From Pseudopithomyces maydicus (Eukaryota > Ascomycota > Dothideomycetes > Pleosporales > Didymosphaeriaceae), in NCBI GenBank assembly GCA_026873275.1, contig JANTUC010000005.1:806001-870000 (forward strand): a stretch of 64,000 nucleotides of DNA, read 5' to 3'. The position numbers and the translations under genes are program-made. The notes under the pieces are model-generated. The model had not been told where the DNA came from. It did not search any database and worked only from the letters and a program-made list of their open reading frames with translations. How positions within the stretch are numbered: position 1 is the first letter of the stretch; each line of letters starts with the position of its first letter. This document shows, in pieces, positions 34,468-45,833 of this stretch.

Positions 34468-36115
34468 TTAGGCCTTGAAATTAATCTCATTGCCTTCATT
34501 GAACTCCCCTGGGGCTGAGCTGTGCTCCTCGTCACCTCTACCTGTGTAAACACCTTCATGTTCTCGTCTTTTATCTGTCCGCTTCTGCATCCATACAAGT
34601 AGTGCCGTCCATATCGATACTTTCTTATGTCAGCCTGTTATATCGATTGTTGGCTATTATCTACTTACAAGCAATACTCGTAGCAATCATTGCCCACATG
34701 CCATTCGTAAAATATGGCGCAAAGTTGGCACCATAGAATACTATACTCCACCAAGCATTGATCGCATTGTTACCCATGTTCATTGAGGCAATGACAACGG
34801 CCCTGAGGCTGTCTTCTTCATAGCGTAGAACATCATTTGCCCATGCGAAAAATGTAGCTTGGCAGGCGTAGACACTTCCTGCCCAATAGTACATGCCGAA
34901 ATGTATGCTGGTATTGTCTGGATACGCCAGAATGAGAGCAGCAGTCACTACACCTGTGATACCAATCCAGTATCCGACTAGACATGGTCAGCTTTACACG
35001 TGACACAAAGTGAGGATAACGTACCAAGATATCGCCTTCCACCCCAAAAATCGGTGAGCGTCGCCCAGAACAGGGTAGAAATAATTCCAACAGCAGGTAC
35101 ACCGGTCGGATAGTTGTTTAGCTGAGAGATGGTGTACTTCTTTGTAGGGTGAGCCTTCATATACAGAGCGAGTAGTGCATTGGAGCTGAATGACTCGGTC
35201 TCCCCAGCTATCATCCAAAGCACAACAAAGAAATACCAATACCATGTTGAAAAGCAATGTTTCAGGAATCCTAGGGAGATGGGTGTACGTTCTGGGACTT
35301 CAGGAATACGTGATATAGCGAGAGCCTTCTCCTCAGCCGTCAGGTAGGGTGCCTTCGTGGTTTGTGGCGTATCTGGGAACAGGAAAAAACCGTAAATGGC
35401 GACTGGGAGGGTGATGATACCATCGATGATAAAAAGCCAGCGCCAGCCCGACAGGCCGCTCAGCCCATCCATGCTTGAATGTATTCCGGTTTGAATGAAG
35501 CCGCCTATCATGGTCCCAGCAAGTCCCGAGGCGGTGAAGATTCCTGATCTCTTACCAAGCTCGCGCTCGGTATACCTGTACAAATCATTAGACATGACTG
35601 GTGTTTCTGGCGCCCCTAAAGGAACTCACCAGGATCCGAGGATATAGTGCGTTCCAACAAAGGTGGAGGCTTCGAAGATGGCCTGGAAGAAGCGGATCGC
35701 CATTATGTCTCGCGGATGATGTGCGCCTGCCGTGGCCATGGTAAGACCTGCCCATACGACCTGCTCTCGATTAGTAAGGAACTCACCACATGAATATTTA
35801 ATAGCTTTAACGTACCATACAAGTCGGGAAGAACACTCTTGGTTTGACATAGTATAATGCGATGTTGCAGGGCACCTGCCCAATAGTATAGCCAACGGTG
35901 AAAACGGTGTTGATTTGGTTAAGCTGATTGCCACGAAAGCCTAGCTCTTCTTTCATACCGCTCACATATGCATTGTTGAGGTTGGTTCGATCGAGGTAAT
36001 TCAGAAAGTACATCAGACAGCAGAAGGTCAAGATGAAGAAGTCAAGCTTCACGATCAGCTTCCGCTCACCCGGTGCTCTGGGCTCCCCTCGAAGGTAATT
36101 CATGAAAGAAGCCAT
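34468..36115 (-). CDS. MFS transporter, Dal5/allantoate permease family
   Basis: Five exons give 480 aa: 35816..36115, 35630..35760, 35025..35575, 34669..34977 and 34468..34619. Introns are 55, 54, 47 and 49 bases. The start at 36115 is followed by KLDFFILTFCCLMYFLNYLDRTNLNNAYVSG, the first-helix signature of the anion:cation symporter (Dal5/Tna1/Liz1) branch of the major facilitator superfamily. Further features are GYTIGQVPCNIALYYV, RFFQAIFEASTFVGTHYILGSW with YTERELGKRSGIF, SGWRWLFIIDG before a cytoplasmic loop, and a final helix ALSIWTALLVWMQKR. Known substrates in this branch are allantoate, ureidosuccinate, nicotinate, pantothenate, dipeptides and amides. The divergent amidase points to a nitrogen-containing organic acid or amide, though the substrate is not readable from sequence. 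Confidence 0.92.
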
Positions 36116-36715
36116 TGTTGGTGACTTGCCGCGAGATGCAGCGAAATCAGTGGAAAACCGAGGACTGACCAGACAAGGTGGGTAAATCTCGGGCTGCGAT
36201 ATCGTAGACGGCCCAAATGATAAGACAACTGGGGCAGGCGAGCCAGGTCCGGTATACGACGTAGCACTCCTCAGAGGCTAGCGAAATCCTGCGGGTTCGG
36301 ATACCAGATACAGTACAGCGTGGTGTATGCAGCACCCTGGTCTACCGTGAAGCCCGTCTTCGGACAGAAGTTGGCAACGCTACAATCAACGCTGAATTAA
36401 AAAAATGCCCTCTGATATACCTGATGCTCGTGCCCATCTGACCCCTATTGGGTGGTAGCATGGCCGAGGTCCTGGTCAAGGAGAACGGCGACTTTTTCGC
36501 TCGCTAAACTCCGCCGTGAAGTTGTGCCGAGACTGCGGGGTTGAGCTACGGAACGCCCGCATCGTCATTGAGAACCACCAACATCTGCCAACCTCTTTAA
36601 GACATGTGGGGGTCTAGTGGCGTTAGGTCGTGCTTTGGGGGTTTAAAGACTCATCCTCGTGGCAATAATGTAGACTCAAACATCGTGCTGCTATCGCACA
36701 CCCGGACCCGCGGCT
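36116..36715. promoter_or_regulatory. Divergent promoter region, permease / amidase
   Basis: 600 bases between divergent start codons. It contains TGATAAG at 36218-36224, a strong match to the HGATAR site of the nitrogen-metabolite regulator AreA, 103 bases before the permease start. A minus-strand open frame at 36147-36335 has no family content and is more likely leader sequence. Confidence 0.5.
36218..36224 (+). promoter_or_regulatory. GATA-factor motif TGATAAG
   Basis: This matches the AreA/Nit2 consensus HGATAR. It sits in the shared promoter of a Dal5-type permease and an amidase, both of which are classes commonly under nitrogen catabolite control. Only one strong copy was seen; AreA targets often have two or more. 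Confidence 0.4.
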
Positions 36716-38687
36716 ATGGCAACCTCAACTGGGCGCAATTGGGAGCAGATCGCCGCTGATAAGAGGTCGGCCCTTGCAGAGCAGATCCCCCTCGAATATC
36801 GAATTCCGTCCCATCTGTTTCCACCTGATGATCAGCTTGATGTGACAACGTTCCCAAAAGAGTCAGGATGGTTTGACGCGAGAGAGCTGCAAATCACAGA
36901 AAGTAGCGCAACCAACATATTGAAGAAGATCGCATCGAGGTCATGGAGCTCCGAAGAAGTCACACGCGCGTTCTGCAAGCGCGCCGCTGCAGCACAACAG
37001 CTAGTATGGCCTCAATTGTCTTGTCGACAACTTGGCACACTAACTGACGAACCAGACCAACTGTCTGACCGACTTCTTCCCCACTGAAGCGATTAGTATC
37101 GCAAAGTCGTTAGACGAGCACCTCAAGAGAACTGGAAGTTTGGCTGGACCTCTCCATGGCCTCCCTATATCACTCAAAGACAACTTCAACATCGTCGGCA
37201 AGGATAGTACAGTGGGCTTTGCATCCCTTGTAAATCAACCAGCGGCTTACAACTCCACCCTTGTAGAAGTACTGGAGAAGTTGGGAGCTGTTAGGTTCTG
37301 TAAAACAAACGTGCCCACGGCCATGATGATAGCTGAATCGGTGAACAATGTATTTGGACGAACTCTTAACCCTCGGAATCGAAAGCTTACATCCGGGGGA
37401 TCAAGCGGAGGTGAGTCGGCCCTGATAGCTTTCGGCGGTAGCGCATTGGGCGTTGGAACAGATATAGTATGTAAAGTCAACTTTTGTCCCCTTCGGCAGT
37501 GACTGATGGTAGATATAGGGAGGGAGTCTTCGTATCCCTGCAGCCTGTACCGGTATCTTCACACTCAGACCTTCTTTTGGAAGATTCACAACTCAGAATT
37601 GCCGCTCCGGATTGGCCGGTCAGGAAGCAGTCATGAGTGTGAATGGCCCAATGGCAAAGAATCTAGAGGACATTACCTTCTACTCCAAAGCCGTGGTAGA
37701 TACCCAGCCATGGCTGGTGGATCCAAAGGTCCTCCCTATTCCTTGGAGGCGCATAGAGCGTAAGAGCAAGCTGCGAATCGCTGTGTTATGGGACGATGGT
37801 ATAGTCCGACCTACTCCGCCTGTGACACGAGCCTTGGAGGAGACCGTTGAAAAGCTCAAAGCGGCAGGGCATGAAATTGTTGGAACATGGGATCCAACAC
37901 TGCATCGCAAGGCTATCGAAATCTTGGTCAGTCTACTTCCCTCTCGCATGTATATGCTATACACGTATTAATATCGATGGTTAGGGGCGTATGTTTGTAG
38001 CAGACGGTGGAAAGAGCGTACAGGCACTACTAGCACCCACCCAGGAGCCATGGCGCCCGGAGATGCAGAATTACTCAGAGGCCGCTGAGCTCGGAACTTA
38101 TGATATGTGGCAATTACATCTAGAACGATCTGAACTTCAAAAAAATTATCTGGAGCAATGGATGTCCTATGAAGGGCTTGACGCAATTCTAGGTAAGTGA
38201 ACAATGGAAAATGGAAGGTGCGGCGGATCAACTAATGAGGCGAAAATAGCACCAACAACCCCGTATGCAACTGTAGCACATGGCGATTTTGAATATGTGG
38301 GTTATACTGGTGTATACAACATTGTGGACTACTCGGCTGTATCATTTCCATGCGGCATATCTGCCGACAAGCAAAAGGATCATCCATCAAGCCATGAGCG
38401 CTTGAGCGATATTTGCAAAAGTGTGCACGCTAAATGTAAGCACCGCAGTTGAGTCGAAAGTGTCAGTTACTAACACCGTTCAGACGACCCTGATTTGGTC
38501 CACGGCATGCCGGTCAGCCTGCAGTAAGTTTTCTTTTGCGGGGTTTGTCGCATAGACTGACAACTTTAGGCTTTTGGCGAAACGACTCGAGGAAGAGAAG
38601 GTACTAGCGATGACCGAGACTGTTTTACAGGCGATAAACCCTTCTTTTATAGCGTCTTCCATCTCAAAGATTAAAGCCAACTTTTAG
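36716..38687 (+). CDS. Amidase (amidase-signature family)
   Basis: Seven exons give 552 aa: 36716..37003, 37056..37466, 37519..37926, 37985..38192, 38250..38435, 38484..38523 and 38570..38687. The full Ser-cisSer-Lys triad of the amidase-signature fold is present. Lys137 lies in PISLKDNFNIVG, cis-Ser212 in LTSGGSSGGESALI and nucleophile Ser236 in GVGTDIGGSLRIPA; the 75- and 24-residue spacings equal those of fatty-acid amide hydrolase. The second intron falls between Ile233 and Gly234. Such enzymes hydrolyse amides to acid plus ammonia; closest in form are fungal acetamidase-like enzymes (AmdS, GmdA) of similar length. It is divergent from a Dal5-type permease and so probably acts on an imported amide, in the cytosol since no signal peptide is seen. 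Substrate is unknown. Confidence 0.93.
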
Positions 38688-38877
38688 CTGCACAACGGAC
38701 AAACAAGTATCGGAGGCAGTCTTGAAAGCGTCATTCCTTCTGGTCTCATTTAGTATTTCTTTGCTTTCGATCGGATTTATCAAGCAAGTTAGAACGCCTA
38801 GTTGTAGATCTTCGGACAATGTAGACCGCTCACTATTCGTAGCTATCAGATTCCTTTGTAACTTCTCGTGCTACTGG

Positions 38878-39856
38878 TTAAACATTGTACTCGTTGCCCC
38901 TTTTCTCCTCATCTGCGTACGGTTCATCATCTTTTGTGCTTCCCAAGGTGCGTTGTATCCATGGCCATAAAATAGTGTCCAACCTTTTGTAACCTTCCTC
39001 CGTCAAATGTACATGGTCTTCCAGAAATTCTTTCCCAATCGAGATGCGAGCCTCGACCCATTGGATCTCATGTACTCCTTCCCGGCCCGATAGACTTTGA
39101 TTTACCTCCTTTACGACCGATTCCATCATATTGTTGCTCTCATCTACAACCGAGTCGGGAATATCCTTACGATAGAACATGTCGCAAGCGATAATCTTAC
39201 TGGTAGGTGCAATCCATAAACAGGCTTGCAATAGCAATCGAAATGACTCAAGGTCGGAAGAACGAAATGGTTTCTTGCGGAGGTTGTTCGTTCCAGACAC
39301 AATAACCCACAGCTTTACGTTGTTGAATTTTTTGAGGGCGCGACACATACTGTTTTCGCCGCAAATAAGTCGATGTAGGACATTCTCATTCTTGTCTCCA
39401 CCACAGCCCGCGTTCCATGCCACGTCTTCTTTGCTAAAACGTGCGAGCTACCACTTGTCAGAATCATATATACTAGTCCAAAGGTGGACCTGTGATCTTT
39501 TCGTGCTATCGCGAAAAGATTTAGCCCAATCTCACCAGGAGATCACATACCTCGGTAGAAGCTCCTGTTGTTTTGAGACGTTCGAGCATAGAATTTCCCA
39601 GGTAAACTACCTCAATATCGGACTTGTTCGAGAAATCGGGCTTAGACGCAAACGTATCATCTTGTATATCACTATTTTGTTCCGAAGTGTTATAACATTG
39701 TATGACTTCTAGATCCGCGCCCGTTCGGTTCTTCAATTCTGGCCAGTGGATATCTCTCACCGTTCTCTCCGATCGTTCTTTCCAAGCCGATACAGTTTTC
39801 AGTTTCTGCACGAATTCCTCTTCTGGAAGGTCGAGAAACGAAGTGGAGGTATTCAT
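38878..39856 (-). CDS. SGNH/GDSL-type hydrolase
   Basis: Two exons, 39551..39856 and 38878..39447, around a 103-base intron give 291 aa. The SGNH blocks are recognisable. Block I is VVYLGNSMLERL, with GNSM in place of the usual GDS, so Ser is kept. Block II is AWNAGCGGDKNENVLHRL, block III is VIVSGTNNLRKK, and block V is FLEDHVHLTEEGYKRLD, which supplies Asp and His. The order and spacing resemble PAF-acetylhydrolase-like esterases. About 90 residues precede block I, mostly polar, with no signal peptide, so the protein is probably intracellular. It would cleave an ester or acetyl group; the substrate is unknown. It is convergent with the amidase, 190 bases apart, and the C-terminus is acidic/basic and poorly conserved-looking. 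Confidence 0.8.
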
Positions 39857-40987
39857 AATGAGTTCAGACAGCTATGTACACAAGGAACGAAGTAGCATCC
39901 AGGTGCTGGCTCGGTGGTCTTTATGCAAAATTGACAAGAGAAATGCGAGAATTACACCAGCGTATGATAAGGATTAAGCCCGAGTAAAAGAGTTGATGTT
40001 TCAATTGTCAGCCTGGAGAGCAATCGACCAGGTCTTATAGCTGGTGCCTTCTTCCATGTAGCCTGAGGCATTATAAATACTCCGAATTTGGGTCTGAAGA
40101 CACACCCAATGACTATAAAAAAGTAGTGGCAATGACGTGAAGGTGGCTGTGCTTGTGAGAGAAAGGGCGAAGGGCGGCTCAATATCTCAGGTAAGTGTGA
40201 CACGGCTGAGTCATCGCATGCTTGCTTCCGTATGACGAAGCCTTTTATACCGTTAGATTCCTTCATTGTCCATGACCATCCAATTTTCCTGGTGTATGTG
40301 CACTATTCTTCAATATCATGTTTTTCTAACCTTATGTTTGTGTAAGCTCGAAACTGAAGTAGCCTATGATCTTGGTTTTGAGACCATCGCGACAGGACTC
40401 AAGTACTAGAGAATATTCGTACTAAATCGAATACAGCGAAATATTACAAGACAAGGGAGGACAAGTCTCAAAACTGCTGCTCAAATGGCGGCATTACAGT
40501 GCCTGAGTCACACTCTACACTGTTCAATGATCAGGTCTATATCAATTACCACGAATGTTTTTTGTTTTGAAAAGCTGTTAAACATCTGGGTGCATTCCAT
40601 GCAAAGGGTGAGAGCGAGGTAGAGAAAAGCGGCAATTGCTTTCCACTCGCAAAACAAGAGCTAATCTTCACACACGACATCACCTTCAAAACCACCCCTG
40701 CACCACGCTCATCTCATTCATACCTCCCATCTCGCCTAGTTTCTGACGTTTCAATCTTCCACGGCCGGCTTCTCTCTTGTTTCTTTCTTGTCGTATCTTT
40801 CTGAAGTTGGCCGTTCCTCGCTCTCTCTCTCTCTCTCTCTCTCACCAAAACGCAAATATTCCTTCCCCTAAAGCGCCGGTACGGTTACTTGAAAAGTCCC
40901 TGTGCATACAATACCGCAAAGGTAGCTTTATGGGCCCCGTCAACTTCTCATTGGTCACTGCCGATCGTCCGCTGAGAAGATCCTAGA
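39857..40987. other. Divergent intergenic region, SGNH hydrolase / MFS transporter
   Basis: About 1.1 kb of AT-richer sequence with a (CT)11 tract at 40821-40842, typical of fungal promoters and 5' UTRs. No gene was recognised. Confidence 0.5.
40821..40842 (+). repeat. (CT)11 microsatellite
   Basis: An uninterrupted CT dinucleotide run 146-167 bases upstream of the MFS transporter start codon. Pyrimidine tracts of this kind are common in fungal core promoters and may also vary in length between strains. Confidence 0.9.
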
Positions 40988-43900
40988 ATGGCCACGGAAA
41001 TCCAGCAGCAGCAGAGGAAGAAAGTAGACGCCAACATCCTGAAAAGGCTACATCCTGGCAGCGCAAGGAAAAAGCTTCCTTGGCTCGATGGTCGGTCATC
41101 CATTGCTTCTTCCCCGTTGGTCTCACCGCCCGATCGCGCCTTAACTCCTCGCCGCGAAGACCCGCTTTCGCCTTTGTTGGGTCATTACACAAATGCATCG
41201 GCGGAGATTACATCTGAACCCCAAAGAAGATCTACTCGGCTCGGCTCAATAGAGCCAGATAAACGACTTTCAATTGTTCATACCAAAGACTCCGATATGA
41301 ATATGATAGATCAGCTTGATACGTACAGCCTAGTTCCAATTCCAGATCATGTTGAGGAAGTCGAAACGCCGGTATCACTGACCCCGGTCACACAAAGAAT
41401 CTTCGAACCTTCTCCCCCAAGAATCATTCAGACGGTTCAGAGATCGCCGAGCCAGCCAATACCCAAACCCGGTGTTTTTGAACGCCATAGTCACAGGAGA
41501 CTCAGCAATACGATAGAGGGCTTGGAGGAACTTGTTGAAGATGCTGTTTTTGTAGCGGAGTGTTTAGACCGACCCGAACATGTCGAGCAGATATACAACA
41601 TAATCGAAGATGCTAGTATCGCTGTTGAAGATACTTCCACTGGGCCAATGATCGATCTGATGATAACATCATCCCCTTTACAACTGTCTTCCGAAGAGGT
41701 GAGCCACTTTTCGTCAGAAGTTCAAGTACTTCCGGAGCTTCTCATAGACAAGACCATCGAATTTGTTCCTTCACCCCTGCAGATGGTTGAGCAGAAAGAG
41801 TCAGAAGCTATGGACTGGGCCTACTGCAATACAAATGATGATAAAGAATGTTTTTGTCACCATTCTGAGTTCTCAACTTCATCTTCTAGCTCCTCTTCAC
41901 CGAATTCTTTTAGTCGACGACACGTTCACCGCAGATCTAGCAGCGATCGTTTACAACTACTTCGACCCGAGCCCGTTGCAACTACCCCACGAAACAACAT
42001 CTTTAGCGTATTACGGCCCATGATATCTCGCTCACACTCTCGGGGTCGGTCGCGCGAACGAAGAAATATGAATGTTGATCGTCAGCGTCACCGTCACCGT
42101 CACAGAAGCTGGCGAAGCGACACATCTCGAGCCTCTCGCAAGTACCATAGATGTTGTTTATCTTCAGATGTTATGGGCTCACTTGAAGAGGGGGCACCCA
42201 GTCTTTTGATAAGGAAGGTGTCCGGCAATACGGCGAAGAACTCCATTTAAGGGATACTCGCCATATTTTCAGCCTGCATCGTAATCATCAACGGCAACCA
42301 GTTGCCAGACATTGGAAAACAGGGAAAAAGCGGGTCTGTGCCCTAGTAGCTTGCTTGAATACTGCTTTGCTCGGGATCATCGTGGGCATTTATGCAAGTA
42401 GTCTGACTTGGGCCGATATGTGTCAACCTTGCTGATGTTGTCTAGGCTGGAGAGGTCCCGCGCATTCAGTATGTTTTAGCCGATGAGAATCATCATGTAA
42501 TTGTCGGAAACGTCGTCCTATACTTTGGACTGGCGCTATCTACACTGATCTGCTGGCCGCTACCCCTACTTCATGGTCGCAAACCTTACATCCTTGCATC
42601 TCTGGCTCTTGCGATGCCCCTTCAATTTCCGCAGGCACTTGCCATCAGTCAGAGGCGCTCTCCTCTGGAACACCGCTTTCTTGCCGCTCTTCTTATAGCC
42701 CGTGGTTTCACTGGGCTTGTTCTGGGCTTCGCCAATGTCAATTTCATCAGCATTTTGCTTGACCTCTTCGGTGCTTCCTTGCAAAGTAACCACCCTCACC
42801 AGGAATTTATCACGGTAAACGATGCCCGCAGGCACGGTGGCGGCATGGGAATGTGGCTGGGCATATGGTCTTGGTGTTGGATTGGCTCACTCGCTGGAGG
42901 CTTCCAAATTGGTGCTGGAATCATCGACTCCTTGACTCCTGATTGGGGCTTCTACATAACCATCATGATCCTCGCGGGTGCACTTGTAATCAACGTTATG
43001 ATGCCTGAGACGCGACGGTCCGCTTACCGACGATCTGTTACTGAGCTCTATGACCGAGACGAGAATTACATCACTCGACGCGTCGCTCGTGGGGAGGTCA
43101 AACTCCATACTTCTACTGAAGGGCCTAAGTACTGGTTTGAAGAAGTATGGGCGGGTATCAAACTTTCCGTTATGATGCTCTGCCAACCTGGCTTCCTCGT
43201 TTTGTCTCTTTACCTAGGATGGATTTACACGCAGATCGTCCTTGTTATCGTGTTACTCGGCGCCCTGCTCTCCCGCGAATACAAGTGGCACCCGCAGTAT
43301 GTCGGGCTAGGCGTAATGTCTATCGCCATCGGCGCCCTCTTCGCCATTCCCCTTACTAAAGCTAGGATCTTTTCTCGAGAGCGCAAAAATCCGTTCCGCA
43401 CTGACAGCATGACGTTTCAGAAGCAGATAACGTGGTCGAGCCACCTCGTCCGCCGCTGTGTCTTTACGCTCGTACTGCCGCTTATGGGTCTTGCATATAC
43501 TGTGTCTTCAGCTGGTCGTCCACAGCCATTCATGGTTCCTATAACATTTGCTGGAGCAGTGGGATTTTTTCCACCCTCGCGATTGCAGAATGTATTGGCC
43601 TCATCATGGAGACATTTGATACATGTGATCTTCAGCCCGGAGTAAATACACGCCACAGATTACAGAGCATGGCTGTTCAAGACCGCCGTCGCCGTACAGA
43701 TTACTCGTCCTTCCCGCGTGTATCCGCCGGTATTTTTGTATCGCAAGCCCTTTCTTTCGTCGGAGCCGGTGTTGCTACAGAGGTTGGGGGCATAATGACA
43801 CGTCATATCGGTGCACAGGCTTCTACCGGCGTGACAGCTGGTATCCTTCTATTTCTCACAATCCTGCTTGCGATTGTTCTGGTTCGCTTCAAAAACATCC

Positions 43901-44160
43901 AAGTGATCCCAAATCACACGTTCGGAACGAGACGAGATACGGCTGCATGGAAGGAATTCAAGGGGTTGGAAAAGGAGGGCAGGGGAAGCGAATGGAAAGC
44001 TGTGGTAATTGGGAATCCGTCAGGAAAGATGCGAAGAATGAACGTACTAGAGCTGGGAGCGCTGAGCCGGTGGACCGAAATCAGAAAGCTGAATTTTCTC
44101 ATCAGGGCAAATGATAGAGCGAGGAAGAGGGATGATTGGCATCAAGGTGGGAGCTGGTAA
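40988..44160 (+). pseudogene. MFS transporter with long N-terminal domain, frame broken once
   Basis: A 410-residue Ser/Arg-rich cytoplasmic N-terminus starts at ATG 40988. The membrane part begins at about 42300 (KKRVCALVACLNTALLGIIV) and reads GIYAGEVPRIQYVLAD after a GC-AG intron (42394..42445). Helices, the MPETRRSAYRR central loop and PRVSAGIFVSQALSFVGAG near the end fit the fungal DHA1-like MFS group with large N-terminal extensions. The first part joins the membrane part through an intron ending at 42272; its donor is ambiguous (42220 or 42142). At 43565-43570 a run of six T breaks the frame. One frame runs into GFFPPSRLQN while the conserved continuation STLAIAECIGLIMETFD is in the next frame. 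The remainder is otherwise intact to 44160. This could be a sequencing error, a recent null allele or -1 slippage. The substrate is unknown. Confidence 0.75.
42394..42445 (+). other. GC-AG intron
   Basis: The donor is GCAAGT and the acceptor TCTAG, with a GCTGAT branch site. Only this junction restores the conserved Gly-Ile-Tyr-Ala-Gly-Glu-Val-Pro. A GT donor three bases on (GTAGTC) would break the frame. Confidence 0.8.
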
Positions 44161-44512
44161 CCCTAACAATAAGAGGCATCCACACGAAGAAGATATAGAT
44201 TGTGTACAGAGAAAGAATTTGCATAAGGTGATGACTGACCCTTTGTCTTAAAACTGGGCTTGGTCATTCCAACATCTATTTCTCCTGGCGTGAAGTAATA
44301 CGGGATGTTTACTTCAATGATCAAATAAAGTACAGCACGGATTAATCAGTTGTAGTATTTACTGTTGAATGATATGGATATATATATTGCCTTTGCCTGG
44401 TATTCCACCATATTGATTGTTTAAATCCTGAAGGTCATATAAAAAGACCAGTCCCATATATTATCACCTTTATCATTCGAATTGCACCGCAGAAGTGTAT
44501 GTCGTCATTAGA
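44161..44512. other. Convergent intergenic region, MFS transporter / phosphoesterase
   Basis: 352 bases between two coding 3' ends. AT-rich 3' UTR sequence only. Confidence 0.5.
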
Positions 44513-45833
44513 CTAAACATAAACCCCCGGGTACTCATCTCTCCCGTACGTTGAGTTCAGCATGACCTCTCCTGATTTTGCACCAGTTTCAAGTCGGGTC
44601 CATGTCTTTATAGCATTGTCAATTGGCTGGAGATCAAGAGCATTCTCGTAAATGACGATATGACGTCCACCTCGTAAGACGTCTCCTGCATACCCACCGT
44701 AGCCTGTGTGTCGACAAAAACATACATGTGTATCTGGAGCTGGGGCCCGGTTCCATTTCTTGCACCTGGATACGTCAACATATTATTCGGATTATTGAGA
44801 ATGGAGATAAGGTACCAATCCATCTTGTGATCATGACCAGAGAAGACACCCAGAAGGCCTTTTGTGTCAGCAAGCATTTGCGAGAACGCAGTGCTTTTGT
44901 CTGCTTCTTGAGCCGCGACCTGCTCGAGCGATATCCCGGGCTCAAGGAAGGGCTTTTGAATGAATTGTTGGGTGATGGGAATAGGTATATGGACAAATAC
45001 GAGGCTGGGTATAGTTTTCCCACCATGCTGCGTTTCAAGTGTACTAAGTGTCTGTTTGCTGCGTGCCAAAACTTTTAGTGAAAGCTCAAAGTCATGTTTT
45101 GTAGGGTTACCTACAACCAGTTCACCACCTAAAAGATTAGCATACAATCAAAGAAAAAAAGGACGATGTAACTCACATCTGGGTGTACATAGCCATAAAC
45201 CGGCTGTCTGGTGTTGGGGTCGCCATTGCCTGTGAACTTATATCCACCCTTACTATCAAAAAACCACAAAATCATCTTGAGTACTTTCTTTCCGTTGGAT
45301 GTGGAATAAAGCGGAATGTAGTAGTTGCTTGTACCGACTTGATCTCGGTCGCCAGCTACTGAACTCGTAGTGAAAGTAATTCCTGGGGTATGAGTATTTG
45401 CCGTGTTCCATATGTAGTCAGACATGGTTTGTGTGTTGCAAGTAGCACTCCAATCGTGATTGCCAAAAGTCGTGGCAAAGTGCATCTTGCGAGAGAGGAA
45501 GGGGGACATGACCCGGTCAAGCAGCGGATAAGAGTCTTTCTCCGCGACCCAGTCACCAGCCAAGAGATCTCCATTGACTATAGCTAGCTGGGTATCTTTC
45601 TCCATGTCAAGAATTTTCCCCATTAACTCAATGCTATGATTGTCGTCATCTATGGTTTTTTGATATTTATAGTCTTGGACACCACGGTCACCTAGATGGA
45701 GGTCGTTGAACACGGTGATTTCGAATTTGCCATCAGCAAAGGACAGGCCAGGATAATCAGGTATGTCGCGTGGTTGAAGTGGCACCGAAACGACAACCGT
45801 AGCAACCGCGGCAACGAGCTGTCCTAGTTTCAT
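44513..45833 (-). CDS. Secreted calcineurin-like metallophosphoesterase (Dcr2-type)
   Basis: Best model: 45177..45833, 45118..45128 (11 bases), 44816..45058 and 44513..44765, giving 387 aa. A signal peptide (MKLGQLVAAVATVVVSVPL) is followed by the metallophosphoesterase motifs in order. These are FNDLHLGD (Asp and His), NGDLLAGDW, TTFGNHDWSA (GNHD), SLVFVHIPI and VFSGHDHKMDW (GHDH). The tail, FCRHTGYGGYAG and RGGRHIVIYEN, is typical of the fungal Dcr2/purple-acid-phosphatase-like family. Two metal ions (Fe/Zn/Mn) would be bound for phosphate-ester hydrolysis outside the cell or in the secretory route. The first three exon junctions beyond GYVHPD are the weak spot. The 11-base exon gives VVNC where relatives usually have VVNW, so another splice pattern is possible there. 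Confidence 0.85.

Noticed and set aside
36147..36335. Possible extra N-terminal exon of the Dal5-type permease
   Set aside because: The translated segment has no membrane helix or family match, while the known first-helix signature starts properly at ATG 36115.
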